A stretch of 64,000 bases of DNA, taken from the NCBI GenBank assembly GCA_905147135.1, contig LR990061.1:7106026-7170025 (forward strand), given 5' to 3'. The notes under the pieces were generated by a model. The model saw only the letters and a program-made list of their open reading frames with translations. It was not told the origin of the DNA and made no database searches. Within the stretch, counting starts at the first letter, position 1; each line of letters starts with the position of its first letter. The translations under genes were made by a program, and so were the position numbers. This stretch comes from Blastobasis lacticolella (taxonomy: Eukaryota > Arthropoda > Insecta > Lepidoptera > Blastobasidae). This document shows, piece by piece, positions 53,366-63,695 of this stretch.

Positions 53366-53800
53366 ATCTAGCTTTTGCCCGCGACTTCGTCTGGAAATGG
53401 AAACGTCATGGAAATCGTTTTCAAGGCAGTTTATCTTTTTACGGAGTGACCGTTTTAAATGATCTCCCTAATGTATGAAAGATAGTACAACGGAGAGGTG
53501 AAACTGTATCTATAATTCTACCCAACCGAATTAGATGAAACATGGCCCAGATTTTAAATTGGACCCCAAACTACCAAACTGTGAAAAACCCATCAAAATC
53601 CATTCGGCGCCATTTCCATATAATTTAGCTGGTCTATTACGATTATACATCAGGTGTTCCAGTTTCCAAAATCAATTATACCCTATATGTAGCCCAGGCC
53701 TAATAGCTACTGAACAAAAAAGGTTCATTCAATCCGTCCAGTAGTTCTGGAGACTAGCGTCTACATACAGACACACAGATAAAAAAAAATTTTGTTCTTT
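53366..53800 (+). repeat. Dispersed repeat F (copy 2)
   Basis: CTAGCTTTTGCCCGCGACTT, CTACCCAACCGAATTAGATG, ATTTAGCTGGTCTATTACGA, ATCAGGTGTTCCAGTTTCCA and a TACAGACACACAGAT end. Longer than copy 1. Confidence 0.75.
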
Positions 53801-54093
53801 TACTATTTCTTCATGGCCCAAAATATTTTTTGTAAATATTTTCGATATATAGACACACTTTATTTACAGTTTTATTATATGTTTATAGACAAATTATTGC
53901 ATGTATAGATATCGCTAGCTCCATGCCTCTTCGTCGTGAATCCTGTGTACAGAGAGAGTAATATCGTAACAACATTAGAAATGTAAGCCGTATCGTGTCC
54001 GGCAGAGTAAAGGCATCAACCCATATTTTTACGGGTGTCGTAAAAGGTTTAGTTTGCCTTCATGTGTTGTATTGTAGTCTTATTCACAAACAG

Positions 54094-54545
54094 CCGGTCA
54101 TCTTTGCGATGATGTCCTAGGGTTCGGCTTGATCATGAGCGACTGCCATCTGACTGCCGTGACCCTGTTAATACCTGACCAGATTGGATCATGGTCACAG
54201 ATTCAGTCAGTTGAATCAACACGATATTTACTCTCACTCTATAAGCATTGGTGAGTGTTCAACTAAAGCAAGTTTCATTTGGATATTACCCTCACTGTAA
54301 AAGCGTTGGTTAACTAATAAACGTAACTCAGAAAATAGTTACTGGTACATGGCGGCACTGGGATTCGAACCTGGTACCTCGGACCGTACGAGTCGAACCC
54401 AACCATTAGGCGCTGTCCTCATTGGCAACGGTCATACGACGTACGTCGCCCGACCACTAGGAGACCTCAAAACCGCCCGTCGCTCGACCATGGTTCCATG
54501 ACCGTTGCTAATTAGGAGAGCGCCTTAGGCCATCGACGCTCTCAC
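54094..54545 (-). mobile_element. SINE family 1 copy, diverged and split by a MITE
   Basis: Recognised by ACCTGACCAGATTGGATCAT, CTGGTACATGGCGGCACTGG, GATTCGAACCTGGTACCTC and, beyond the MITE, GGCCATCGACGCTCTC. Part of the body near 54255-54300 is duplicated (TCACTCTATAAGCATTGG and TCACTGTAAAAGCGTTGG). Confidence 0.82.
54409..54524. mobile_element. PIF/Harbinger-type MITE (116 bp) inside a SINE
   Basis: GGCGCTGTCCTCATTGGCAA at the left and TTGCTAATTAGGAGAGCGCC at the right, flanked by TTA on both sides (54406-54408, 54525-54527). It sits within the tRNA-like head of SINE family 1. Relatives lie at 32172-32270 and 45408-45513. Confidence 0.87.
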
Positions 54546-54768
54546 CGAATTCAGAAACATTGTCATGCGTAGCCCACGAGACATCATAATTATAATAACG
54601 TTTCTGAATACAGGTGACAGTTTATTGACCTCACCATATGTCCAGTATTGAACCCGATGCTCAAACTAGCGTTGGTAATTGCTTTGATCCGATTGGAGGG
54701 ATAGTTACTTGGTTTAATCGCCCCCCTAGAGGTCTGTTGGGGATGGGGTCAGTAGCTGTGTTAAATAG

Positions 54769-55127
54769 AGTGTTCAGACGTTTCGGCCCGGGCTGGTTTT
54801 GACCCGCGGGCCGAACGACTGATTAATTTAAATTGTTGTTTTTCTTTAGGCCTTGGGCCCGCAGATAAAAATGCTATTAAAAAATGTTTTCTTCACTTTG
54901 TCTAATATTTTAACTTAAAGTCCAACACTGTACTTTTTGTGCATAAAGTTTTAATATATAAATAATTTTTTATTTCTCCGACTGTGTCAAAACCATTTTC
55001 AAGGGCACTTTTGAGTGAGGGAAAATATGGCCTACAAAACGCCTGATAAAAATATTAATAGTAATGCATCAGTAGTTTTGGCCCGTGGGCCAAAACCAGG
55101 CCGGGCCGAAACGCCTGAACTCTCCAA
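54769..55127. mobile_element. MITE with about 45-bp GC-rich inverted repeats
   Basis: GTTCAGACGTTTCGGCCCGG followed by CTGGTTTTGACCCGCGGGCC at the left; the right end is the inverse with few changes. AAATA borders both sides and may be a 5-bp duplication. The interior is AT-rich with no frame. A relative lies at 17806-18010. Confidence 0.83.
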
Positions 55128-55419
55128 ATAATTTAAACTGTGATTAGCGTAAATATGCTGTTATTTACTAACAAGTGATCCTAAAACACTAAGAGAAAAC
55201 TAATTTACTTACCTACCCATGAAATTTTATTTCAATGATAAAATTTCAGACGTAATATCATTTAAGAACACAAATTGCCATTTTAGTTGCTATTTAGTTT
55301 AGAAAGGAGATAAGGTAATTTCCATTTTCAGAAACAGGGCCTTGACCAAGGATTTCTGGCCATCTATCTGGAATATTAAATCTGGTTATGAGAGAATGGG
55401 TGAAACTTTTTCCTTTTTT

Positions 55420-55535
55420 TTATCAAAAGGTATGTCTACAGGTATATCAAAGGCCAGCACCGCACCCCTTTGGTTGCTGATGTCCTTAACGACGGTGGCC
55501 GCTTTTCATCAGATGGACTGCCTCTCTGAGCTCGT
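55420..55535 (-). repeat. Dispersed repeat C-like
   Basis: AGGTATGTCTACAGGTATAT, GGTTGCTGATGTCCTTAACG and GGTGGCCGCTTTTCATCAGA, inverted relative to 60845-60995. Confidence 0.6.
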
Positions 55536-55633
55536 GTCTCTCCCTAGCAAAAAAAGAAAATAATTTTGCTGAGTCGGTACTATAAATGCTGCATTGCAAA
55601 TATCTTTGCTACATAGGATCGTATGGTTATTTG

Positions 55634-56174
55634 TAGGGTTGTATGGTTATTTGGAGGTGAAGAGCTTCACCTCCATGGATGCGGAGTTTAACAGAGGCGG
55701 AGGCAGGGGAAGAATGAGGATGTGCAAAATTTATTTACCGACATAGCTCTAAAGATTGCCAGACTGAAGTGGCAGTGGGCAGGGCACATAGCTCGAAGAA
55801 CAGATGGCCGATGGGGCAGTAAAGTTCTCGAGTAGCGACCACGTAGCGGAAGATGCAGCGTGGGTAGGCCTCCCACAAGGTGGACCGACAACCTGGTAAG
55901 AATCGCAGGTACCAGCTGGATGCGGAAAACACTGGACTGGCCTTTGTGGAGATCTCTGGGGGAGGCCTATGCCCAGCAGTCGTCTCCTGGCTAATATGAT
56001 GATTATGATGATGATTGGTTTCAGTTCGGTTCAGCTCGTGCTTTGTATTATGACGTAAAGAAACCTCCGTGATAACTCCGCAAAAGTTTTGCGGAGGCGA
56101 AGACAGAGGCGAAGGTACGATTTCTTGCGAAACTTGCAACGGAGGCGCGGAGGCGAAGTTCCGATATAACCCTA
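55634..56174. mobile_element. hAT-type element, 541 bp, perfect 8-bp target-site duplication, hosting an RTE fragment
   Basis: Begins TAGGGTTGTATGG and ends CCGATATAACCCTA, flanked by GTTATTTG at 55626-55633 and 56175-56182. Repeated GGAGGCGAAG/CTTCGCCTCC words lie just inside. Removing the RTE insert (55735-56017) leaves about 260 bp, a small MITE. Confidence 0.9.
55735..56017 (+). mobile_element. RTE LINE 3' fragment inside a hAT element
   Basis: Starts near GACATAGCTCTAAAGATTGCC and ends in a TGATGATTATGATGATGAT tail. Premature stops (for example GAGTAGCGACC at about 55830) show decay. It lies inside the element bounded by 55634-56174. Confidence 0.87.
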
Positions 56175-56556
56175 GTTATTTGTTAAGATCGTGCTATATT
56201 ACTCAACTTTTAAACATCATAGTTTGCTATTAAAAGTAATTAAAACTACTAAACCTTCGGTTCTTGTGAACACAAATTATGGAAAGTATAGTTTCCCGCC
56301 AATTAAAGTTACGTTGCATAGAGCTTGTGGAGAGTTATGTTACAAGTTTTCCAATATAAGTTGCAGCGACCGTCCGTTGGTACATTTACGGTGTATGGTT
56401 TACGCGTCGATGATTGAATACAATAAGTGGTAGGTATAAGAGAGACTGAGAGAAAGTGCTTACTAGATTTGATTATAGTGTCTTTATTCAATTTAATCTT
56501 ATCAGGTTCCTCTGTTCAGGGTGATCCAAATATCGCAATCTGTAAAATTCTTTTTT

Positions 56557-56800
56557 TATGTTATACGGCAGACAGGCAAGCGGGCCAAAAAGTGGTCACC
56601 GCCGCTTATGGACATCAGCAACACCAGGGCAGTTACTAATGCGTTGCCCGCCTCTGAAGGAACCTCTAATATACCTCTTGAACGATCGCATGTCATAGTC
56701 CAAAGGAAACACTGTGTCTGGGAGCTCATTCTACATCCGAGTCGTACGAGCGAGAAACGTTCTATCGAACCTTCGCGTGGTGACCAACAGAGGGTCTACG
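56557..56800 (+). repeat. Dispersed repeat C, short copy
   Basis: TATACGGCAGACAGGCAAGC, AAGTGGTCACCGCCGCTTAT, AATGCGTTGCCCGCCTCTGA, GAACGATCGCATGTCATAGT, GCGAGAAACGTTCTATCGAA. Confidence 0.7.
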
Positions 56801-57612
56801 TAGTGAAGATACCCAGCCCACGGCGGGTGGTGTGATGGCGGTACTGTGCTTGGCGTTATCAGGGTTTATTTATTTTATTTATTTGATATACCATCGATAG
56901 TATCACACTATAATTAAGACAACAGTAGTATAATTTTCTAGATAGCCGGAACCATCTTCACAGGTCCTGGTATACTTGTACACAGAATTTATAACATGCG
57001 CACTACTTATTATACATCATAGCAGTAAACACCTATTCTATGCAACAAAAGCCAGTAACAAAGACCATATTTATGTTATGCATACCCCGCACCTGATACT
57101 GGAAAAGCGTTAGCAAGAAGAAGTGTCTTTAAAATTTACCAAGAACAAGTATAACGTGTGTCGTATTTACTAGATTTACGTTATAGACGCAGACCACATA
57201 GACCTCTCATCATCGGCAAAGATTAGTTAAGTTCTTTACAATTTCTATCATTATCGTATCAGGCGTATGTATAGGCTCAGTAGCAAACAAAGTTTCATTG
57301 CAATAAACTAACATTATTAAAGCGATCATACCTCGCAATCGCATAAGTAACAATTTCAATAATTGAAATTAGAGAATTTTTGGCAACAGCGTTGCATAAT
57401 TTGCCTACTGCTCTCCAACCCATTTGTTTGATATAGAACTCTTCAGTTTAGGAATATGGACTTTTATACGCCAGTGTACATGTATATACCTTATTTTATT
57501 CTTTTTATTGTTATTTTTGTTTGTTAATTTGGGTATCTATCTGCTAAGCTGCTTAGTGGCTACATAACAAAATTTTAAAATGCAGTTTTGTCATTGGCAT
57601 TTCAACCATAAT

Positions 57613-57657
57613 GTACCCATATTTTATATGTATTAAATACATATAAAATATGGGTAC
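57613..57657. repeat. Perfect 45-bp palindrome
   Basis: GTACCCATATTTTATATGTA, TT, a central A, then the exact inverse. There is essentially no loop, so it could extrude as a cruciform. Confidence 0.92.
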
Positions 57658-57812
57658 TGTTTGGGTTGCTGTTAAACTGCGAAATGAACTAATAAATAAA
57701 TAAATAAATACACAGTTGGTGTTGATGCAAAAAGCTATTGACGTGTAGAAAAATATTGACTATCGTTTTCGGTTTACTGAAGAAATTGCGATAAAAATAT
57801 ATCGATTAGGAT

Positions 57813-58040
57813 TTAATTCCGACGAGTGGCAAATCTACCCTTTGGCAAGGAGTAAATGTGATCGTTTAAATGCATTGGATTGCCATACTCACGCTCCTCT
57901 CTGACATTATGTGATATCCTTGTGCGATATAAAATGGTTAATCGCCGAAATGATAATTGATTGATATTAAGCTGCTTACAAACTTCTTGCCTAGCGAATT
58001 TTCGTTGAACGATGGGACGAAATTGTTCACCGTAGTAGCA
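57813..58040 (-). other. Unidentified open stretch
   Basis: Minus-strand run with FRPIVQRKFARQEVCKQLNI and NQLSFRRLTILYRTRIS. The charged helix-like composition is mildly protein-like, but I recognise no family. It lies next to a SINE family 2 head, which forms its first residues. Confidence 0.2.
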
Positions 58041-58050
58041 CATATTTTTT

Positions 58051-58283
58051 ATTTGACGACCTGATTGGTTCAGTTGGTTAACATGCCACACAGAGGTCCC
58101 TGGTTCGTTTCTCGGCAGAGCAGAAATTGAAATGATGAATTTTAGTTTCTGTTTCGGGTCTGGGTGTAGTATGTATAAAAAGGGATGTATTAAGAAAAAA
58201 ATATTTATCAGTTATCTCGACACCCTAAATACAAACTTTGTTTACTTTAGGGCTAGCTGGGTGAATTTGTCCAAGCATATTTC
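58051..58283 (+). mobile_element. SINE family 2 copy, decayed
   Basis: The head lacks the GGTCTGC part of the anticodon arm and has a mutated B box (GGTTCGTTTC). The GATGGCGCTG stretch near the end is deleted. Confidence 0.82.
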
Positions 58284-59308
58284 TACTTGAAGGGGACTTG
58301 TGAGCAGAAGTTTAACATTGAATTGCAGAATTGCAGGTGCGTTGGAATTTTTATGACTTAGCTGATAATAATGTCCATCACAATGTGGGGACTTCAGCCC
58401 AAAATCCTCACTTTTAAAACTTCTAGTAAAGCAATTATGACTGGGACTCTGAGCTGGGCTAGCAACATCAGAATTTCATCACGATTATACATACATACAT
58501 AAAGCTCACGCCTGTGTCCCACAGGTGGGGTAGGTAGAGACTATGGACCACGATTATTTTTTAAAATATTCGGGGACTAAATAATTTTAATGCAAATTTC
58601 GCCACCAATTTTTGGCATTCTCAAAAGTGATTTTTGTGGAGTATTCGGAGTAGGGGATTCTGGACTGAAGGACATTAATAAATTGTCTTACGAACCGGTA
58701 CCGGATAAATCAAGCATCAAGTGGTGGTAAAAATAGATAACGCTGTGGTACTCATTGTGATGTACTTCACAGACTTGACAACCAGTAAACGCCTGGATAA
58801 ATCCCACTTAATTAAATGGTATGATAGAGTGGAGATAGATCTTCAAAACGATTCGAAGTTGAAGTTGAAAGTGTTGGACTATGCTTTCAAAGTCGAACAT
58901 TAGATACATCGCTGTAAAATGACATCGCAGTTTTGTTAAATCGCATTGGCGATAATCGAATATTGTTTGTCGCGGTAACAAGGTACAGTCTTATTTTACG
59001 AGCTGTTATTTTTATCCTGTTGACCGCCTTAGTGGCAGAACAAACGTTAATAGCAACTACTTAATTGGAGATTTTGCTATGAAAATATTATCAGGCTGCA
59101 TGAAACAATAGTGCAGTGGAGCATAGACCCAGAGTATGGTAATAAGGCGTCACAATTCCCGTTTGAGAAAATAACAGCTAGAATGAGCCTATAAACATAC
59201 TAATTATACTTATGTACCTATTATTATTGGATTGGACTGCAAATAAAGGACACATATTTTTAAAGGACACAAAATATCAACAAGAAAAAAAGATTACAGG
59301 AACCTATA

Positions 59309-59570
59309 AATGACGACCTGAGTGGTTCAGTTGGTTAACATGCCGGTCTGCCGCTCAGAGGTCCCGGTTTCGATTCCCAACTGGGCAGATATTGAAATAA
59401 TGAATTTTAATTTCTGTTACGGGTCTGGGTGTTATATGTATAATAAGTATGTATTTAAAAAACATATATGTAGTTTATCAGTTTTCCGGCACCTATAACA
59501 CAAGTTTTGCTTACTTTGGGGCTAGATGGCGCTGTGTGAATTGCCCAAGCATATTTATTTATTTATTATA
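59309..59570 (+). mobile_element. SINE family 2 copy
   Basis: Complete: GACGACCTGAGTGGTTCAGT head, GTTTCGATTCC B box (one change), GGGGCTAGATGGCGCTGTGT end and a TATTTATTTATTAT tail. Confidence 0.88.
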
Positions 59571-59978
59571 TTTTATTTTATTTATTGGTGGTTTAACTCT
59601 GACCTCTGAAAAATACCTTTCAAACATAAAATTACATAAGATTGGTGTTGGACCAATTAAGCATTGCCTAAAGTTTAGTGCAAACTGGCGTAAGTCCCCG
59701 TAACAGAAGTGAGCCGGTAATTAAATATAGACGATAAAAACTCTGATTGTACACTAAGACGGTCCAATTTCTTTGGACTCTACAATTACTTTACAAAAAT
59801 AGAGCAGTCGAAACAAAAAAGAGACCAAAAATTCAATTTAAAGTAATCGGAATTGTAATTTAAGAGGGAATCACGGCAGTGGGCTTTGCAGTCTGAATTA
59901 GTCTCGTGCCCAGGCCAGGCTGGCTTCGTCGAAATAAATTGGACCATTTACTAAAGGGGTTTTCTTGTTGTAATTTAA

Positions 59979-60347
59979 TTAAGGTAGAGCGGCGAGCGGC
60001 CGCCAAATCGGATACTCTACGTGAAATCGGTGTACTCTATTAAGTTTAACCGCTTTATAGAAAAATACAAAAGACGAGGAAATATCAGGGATCAGGTAGC
60101 GTGCTGCGTAAGCCTCATGGGTGGAGCATGGATACACAACAATGCCATCATTGTTGTTTAGGGAGAGAAAAAGATCAAAGGTTAGTGTCCCACAAGACGG
60201 ACTCTTGATGCTTGGTAGTGTCCTACCAGCGAAAATGAGTAGGGTGCTTAACCAGCCAGTATCATGAAAGAGGTACTGTGGGAGGCTCAAGCAATAGATT
60301 GACATAGCTGAGTCGGATGCGAGAGCCAACAGCATACAACGGCACAC
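59979..60347 (-). other. Unidentified open frame of 122 codons
   Basis: Open on the minus strand, hydrophobic and Cys/Ser-rich at the start (MCRCMLLALASDSAMSIYCL). The plus strand runs into a LINE 3' end, so the frame may be the antisense of a decayed retroelement. No function assigned. Confidence 0.2.
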
Positions 60348-60480
60348 GTTGCCTGAGAGTGTGTTCCCTGATCATTATTTAAATCTGGACGAATTCAAGG
60401 CTAGAGTGAAGTGGCAACTAAGCTCTATCTTCGGCCGCATCGTCACTAACTACCTGGTGAGATGGCGGTCTAATTGATTA
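60347..60480 (+). mobile_element. 3' end fragment of the poly(A) LINE
   Basis: Contains TGTGTTCCCTGATCA and the TCGGCCGCATCGTCACTAAC end of the LINE with small indels. It is diverged and has no A tail left. Confidence 0.75.
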
Positions 60481-60569
60481 GTCTAATCTTCATGCCTCAA
60501 CTTCATCGGATTTTCATCTCTCTCCTGATTAGTTGCTTTTAGTGTTTGCTAAACCATTCCATTCCATTA

Positions 60570-60826
60570 GACGACCTGAGTGGTTCAGTGGTCAACATGG
60601 CCGGTCTGCCACGCAAGAGGTCCCGGGTTCGATTACCGGCCGGGCAGAAATTGAAATGATGAATTTTAATTTCTGTTACGGTTACTAGGTGTTCTGTATA
60701 TAATAAGTATGTATTTAAAAAAAGTATATAAGTAGTTTATCAGTTATCTAGCACCCATAACACAAGCTTTGCTTACTTTGGGGCTAGATGGCGCTGTGTG
60801 AATTTGTCCACGATTATTTATTTATT
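60570..60826 (+). mobile_element. SINE family 2 copy
   Basis: Complete, with B box GGTTCGATTAC and CTGCCACGCAAGAGGTCCCG. The CTGCCACGC anticodon-arm stretch and the CCCGGGTTCGAT T-arm match tRNA-Gly(GCC), the likely ancestor of the family. Confidence 0.88.
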
Positions 60827-60844
60827 CCAAGGCGGTCAAAAATG

Positions 60845-60995
60845 AACTTTTTTATTGCCTAAGAGGCACATGGATGGACGGTCCACGTGATGGAAAGCGG
60901 CCACCGTCGTTCAGGACATCTGCAACCTAAGGGGAGCGGATGTGGCGCCAGACTTTGAGGTACCTGTAGACATGCTGTTTGAAGAATCCCATGTT
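60845..60995 (+). repeat. Dispersed repeat C-like, CCTAAG variant
   Basis: TTGCCTAAGAGGCACATGGA, GTGATGGAAAGCGGCCACCG, GTACCTGTAGACATGCTGTT. A SINE family 1 copy follows. Confidence 0.65.
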
Positions 60996-61032
60996 ATGTT
61001 GTAGTGGAAAGATACATCGGCTGTTATTAAAG

Positions 61033-61357
61033 AGCGTCGATGGCCGAGCGATTGAGTATCCGACTCGTAAGCGAGAGGTACCGGGTTCGAATCCCGCTGC
61101 GGCCATGTACCAATGACTCTTTTCTGAGTTCTGTACATTAATTAAATTCTAACAGACGCTCCCACGGCGAGGAAAAACATTGTGACTGAATTTGTAACCA
61201 TGATCCAACCTGATCAGGTTTCCCAGTTAATAGGGTCATGGAGGTCAGATGGCAGTTGCTCCACTGTAATTACCTGATCGCCAAATCCTGGATCATGGTC
61301 AAGGCGGACCCCGGGCCCTCGTGCTCGAGAGCACAACCGGGACATTCAACGCCAAGA
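61033..61357 (+). mobile_element. SINE family 1 copy, full length
   Basis: Head GCGTCGATGGCCGAGCGATT, GACTCGTAAGCGAGAGGTAC, B box GGTTCGAATCC and GCTGCGGCC; body; tail GGACATTCAACGCCAAGATG ATG. With 22458-22792 the best-kept copy. Confidence 0.9.
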
Positions 61358-61664
61358 TGATGCCATCGGCTAGTATTGGCTTAGTATTTGCTCACACGTT
61401 TGCCGCAGAGATAACGTTCAACAAACCGGAACTAGCCAGTGTATTATGTATGCATTGTATACTGTGGACATCTGTATAATCTTTACACATCCGTTTTGCC
61501 ACACATCCCATTCCGCCCTCGGACTAACCCGAAACGCGTAATTGGTTTGCCTGGCACGCGTCGAAATTGCTCGGGACCATAAGTGCTATCTAATTGAGTG
61601 TACCATCGTTTTGTACCGGGAATACCGGCTTACCCGGATTAACTTCTGAGCGGGATGCGGTGGG

Positions 61665-61850
61665 GTTGTTAGGATGTATGTGTTGCTTGTATGGAAATGG
61701 ACAGTTAGGAATGTTGGGATAAATATATATAAGCGATAAGGGGAGTTTCTTTTTCGGTAATATAGTAGTTTCATTCATTTAAATAAAGGGTAAACCCATT
61801 AACTGGAAAAGAACAGTTATTCACTAGCGAATGAAGGGTGGGGACCCTTC
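61665..61850 (+). promoter_or_regulatory. LTR-like promoter segment, tentative
   Basis: From TGTTAGGATGTATG: a TATATATAAGCG TATA-like box at about 61724, a TTCATTCATTT stretch, AATAAA at about 61782, and further on ACTTGGCAGCAAAAG. The order resembles U3-R of an LTR. The matching second LTR and retroelement genes were not found, so this may be chance. Confidence 0.25.
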
Positions 61851-62389
61851 CCCAAACTTGGCAGCAAAAGAAACAAAAAGCAAAAAGCAATGTCAAATTA
61901 TATTTAATTCAAATTTCACCGGAATCAATGCGTTGTTAGCTTTTAACTACCTACAGTTTTACGTTTTATATTCATGTCTGGCATTTGCCAAATTTAGCAA
62001 CACTGCTAACCTCAGTCAAACTGCACAAAACTCACTGTACAGTGAAATTGAAAGTGTGCATGACTACGTCCAGATTCCGCGGTTACGACGCGAATGCGCT
62101 GTTATCCTAGAAGTAAATGCGAGTAAACCCTAGCCGTTGTACGGGGTAAAATTGTATCAGACCGCAATCCACTCAGAGGGACAATCGTCGATTTTGCCCC
62201 TAATTTGATGACAGGCGTCGCGAGCGGCCGTAGTTGGATCTATTGACCCAATCGTAACAATATACAGAAAGTCGGTTCGTGTCCCTTTTCACAATATTTT
62301 TGAATATTTATCAAGTACTACTTTTAAGCGTTAATTAAAATATTACAAGACTTCCTGAATCCCCTTGAAATATTTACGACAATATTTCT

Positions 62390-62575
62390 GAGGGCCTAGT
62401 GTGAGTTCCGCTTCGATTTTACTTAACTATCGCGTTTGCGTTTACGTGAAAATTAGTATGAAAAAATGTATAGCCTAGTGGTGCGTAAATGAAGTTTTTT
62501 TCTTCATACTAATTTCGACGTAAACGCAAACGCAATAGTTAAGTAAAATCGAAGCGGAACTCACACTAGGCCCTC
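62390..62575. mobile_element. Near-perfect foldback MITE (186 bp)
   Basis: Arms of about 75 bp starting GAGGGCCTAGTGTGAGTTCC and ending with its inverse, differing at only a few positions, with a loop of about 35 bp containing TATAGCCTAGTGGTGCGT. No coding capacity. The target duplication is unresolved. Confidence 0.88.
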
Positions 62576-62594
62576 TGGTCGGTAAGTCAAGATA

Positions 62595-62800
62595 TTCGAT
62601 CTTGGCGTTATGTCCCGGTTACGCCATAGCGCGGCGCTCGCAAGGGCTCAGGGTCCGCCTTCCTGCCACTCCCGGCCCATCTCGCTCGGTCTTCGGCATC
62701 CTTGGTTGTAAGCTTATTGGCATCTTGACGATGTCAAGCCATCGCTTCCTTGGCCGGCCTCTTTTTCCCGTGCCCCGCGGGTGCACGCGTGGGCACATAA
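62595..62800 (-). mobile_element. LINE C-terminus and 3' end, second copy
   Basis: Minus strand: GTGKRGRPRKRWLDIVK in one frame, then GGAAGGCGGACCCTGAGCCC and AACCGGGACATAACGCCAAG. Same organisation as the 5385-5800 fragment but with a shorter interval between motif and tail. Confidence 0.65.
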
Positions 62801-63099
62801 CTTGTCAGTCTACGCAAGACACGGCTATTAAAGGCGGCACTCTTGTAGCTTATCTGTGATGTGACGGTAGCCAAGGCTACCCCAAATAATTTATTATTTA
62901 TTTATTCTTAGTACAATATGACAGTTAGAAACAAATGCGTTGCACAAAAATTACAATTATTTATTACTTAGGTAAAATGTTTAAATTTTAGAATGAGGGC
63001 GTTTCGAACGCGATCCTTCCAAGAGACTACACGCAGCATATTCATTAGAGACACAATTTCAATTAAGTAATGTTTATATGTGTTCAATTCAGTTTAGTG

Positions 63100-63272
63100 C
63101 ACATTCAGGCGACTGAATATGTAACGATGATCTAATTTGGTTGGGTTTCCCTGGTAGCAGGGTCACGGTGGTCAATTGGCAGTCGGTCCACTGTAATTAC
63201 CTGATCTGGTCAAGGCGGACCCCGTTCCCTCGTGCGCGAGAGCATAACCGGGACATTAACGCTAAGATGATT
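63100..63272 (+). mobile_element. SINE family 1 copy, 5'-truncated
   Basis: CATTCAGGCGACTGAATATG to GGGACATTAACGCTAAGATG AT. Confidence 0.84.
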
Positions 63273-63557
63273 ATTTTGATACGTATATTTGTGTAAGTTT
63301 CAGCCCGTTGGATTTAGGTAATTTATCTGTGGTAAAGTTCCAGCGTTATCTTTTTCCCAGCTTGACCGGCAAATTCATTTAAACGAGATAAGTATTTCGT
63401 TTTACAAGGTATTTTCCCCTGACTTTAGACAAAGGTAATAGGATGTTCCATATGGTAGGGCAAGACCCTTTGCCTTGGTAAAATAATAAAAATGTGCACC
63501 ATTGCTCATGGTGAATGGACATGGTAAGGATAATATGAAAGGTAAGACTTGGTATCT

Positions 63558-63695
63558 ATGAGGACAAACGGCATGAGACTATTTCCCACTTTTTTCTTGT
63601 TACTTCTTTGTTTCGGATATTTCGTGTCAAATGTGCGTCAAGTAATAGATTTTGCGTTGTGGGTTTGTGGTGTGCACAATTTTAGACTTTTTAAT
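63558..63695 (+). CDS. Possible signal-peptide first exon, weak
   Basis: ATG at 63558 gives 46 codons with a hydrophobic run LFPTFFLLLLCFGYFVS right after MRTNGMR, then a phase-0 GTAAGT donor at 63696-63701. The shape fits an exported protein's first exon, but a hydrophobic frame can occur by chance in T-rich DNA, and no following exon is within the window. Confidence 0.2.
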
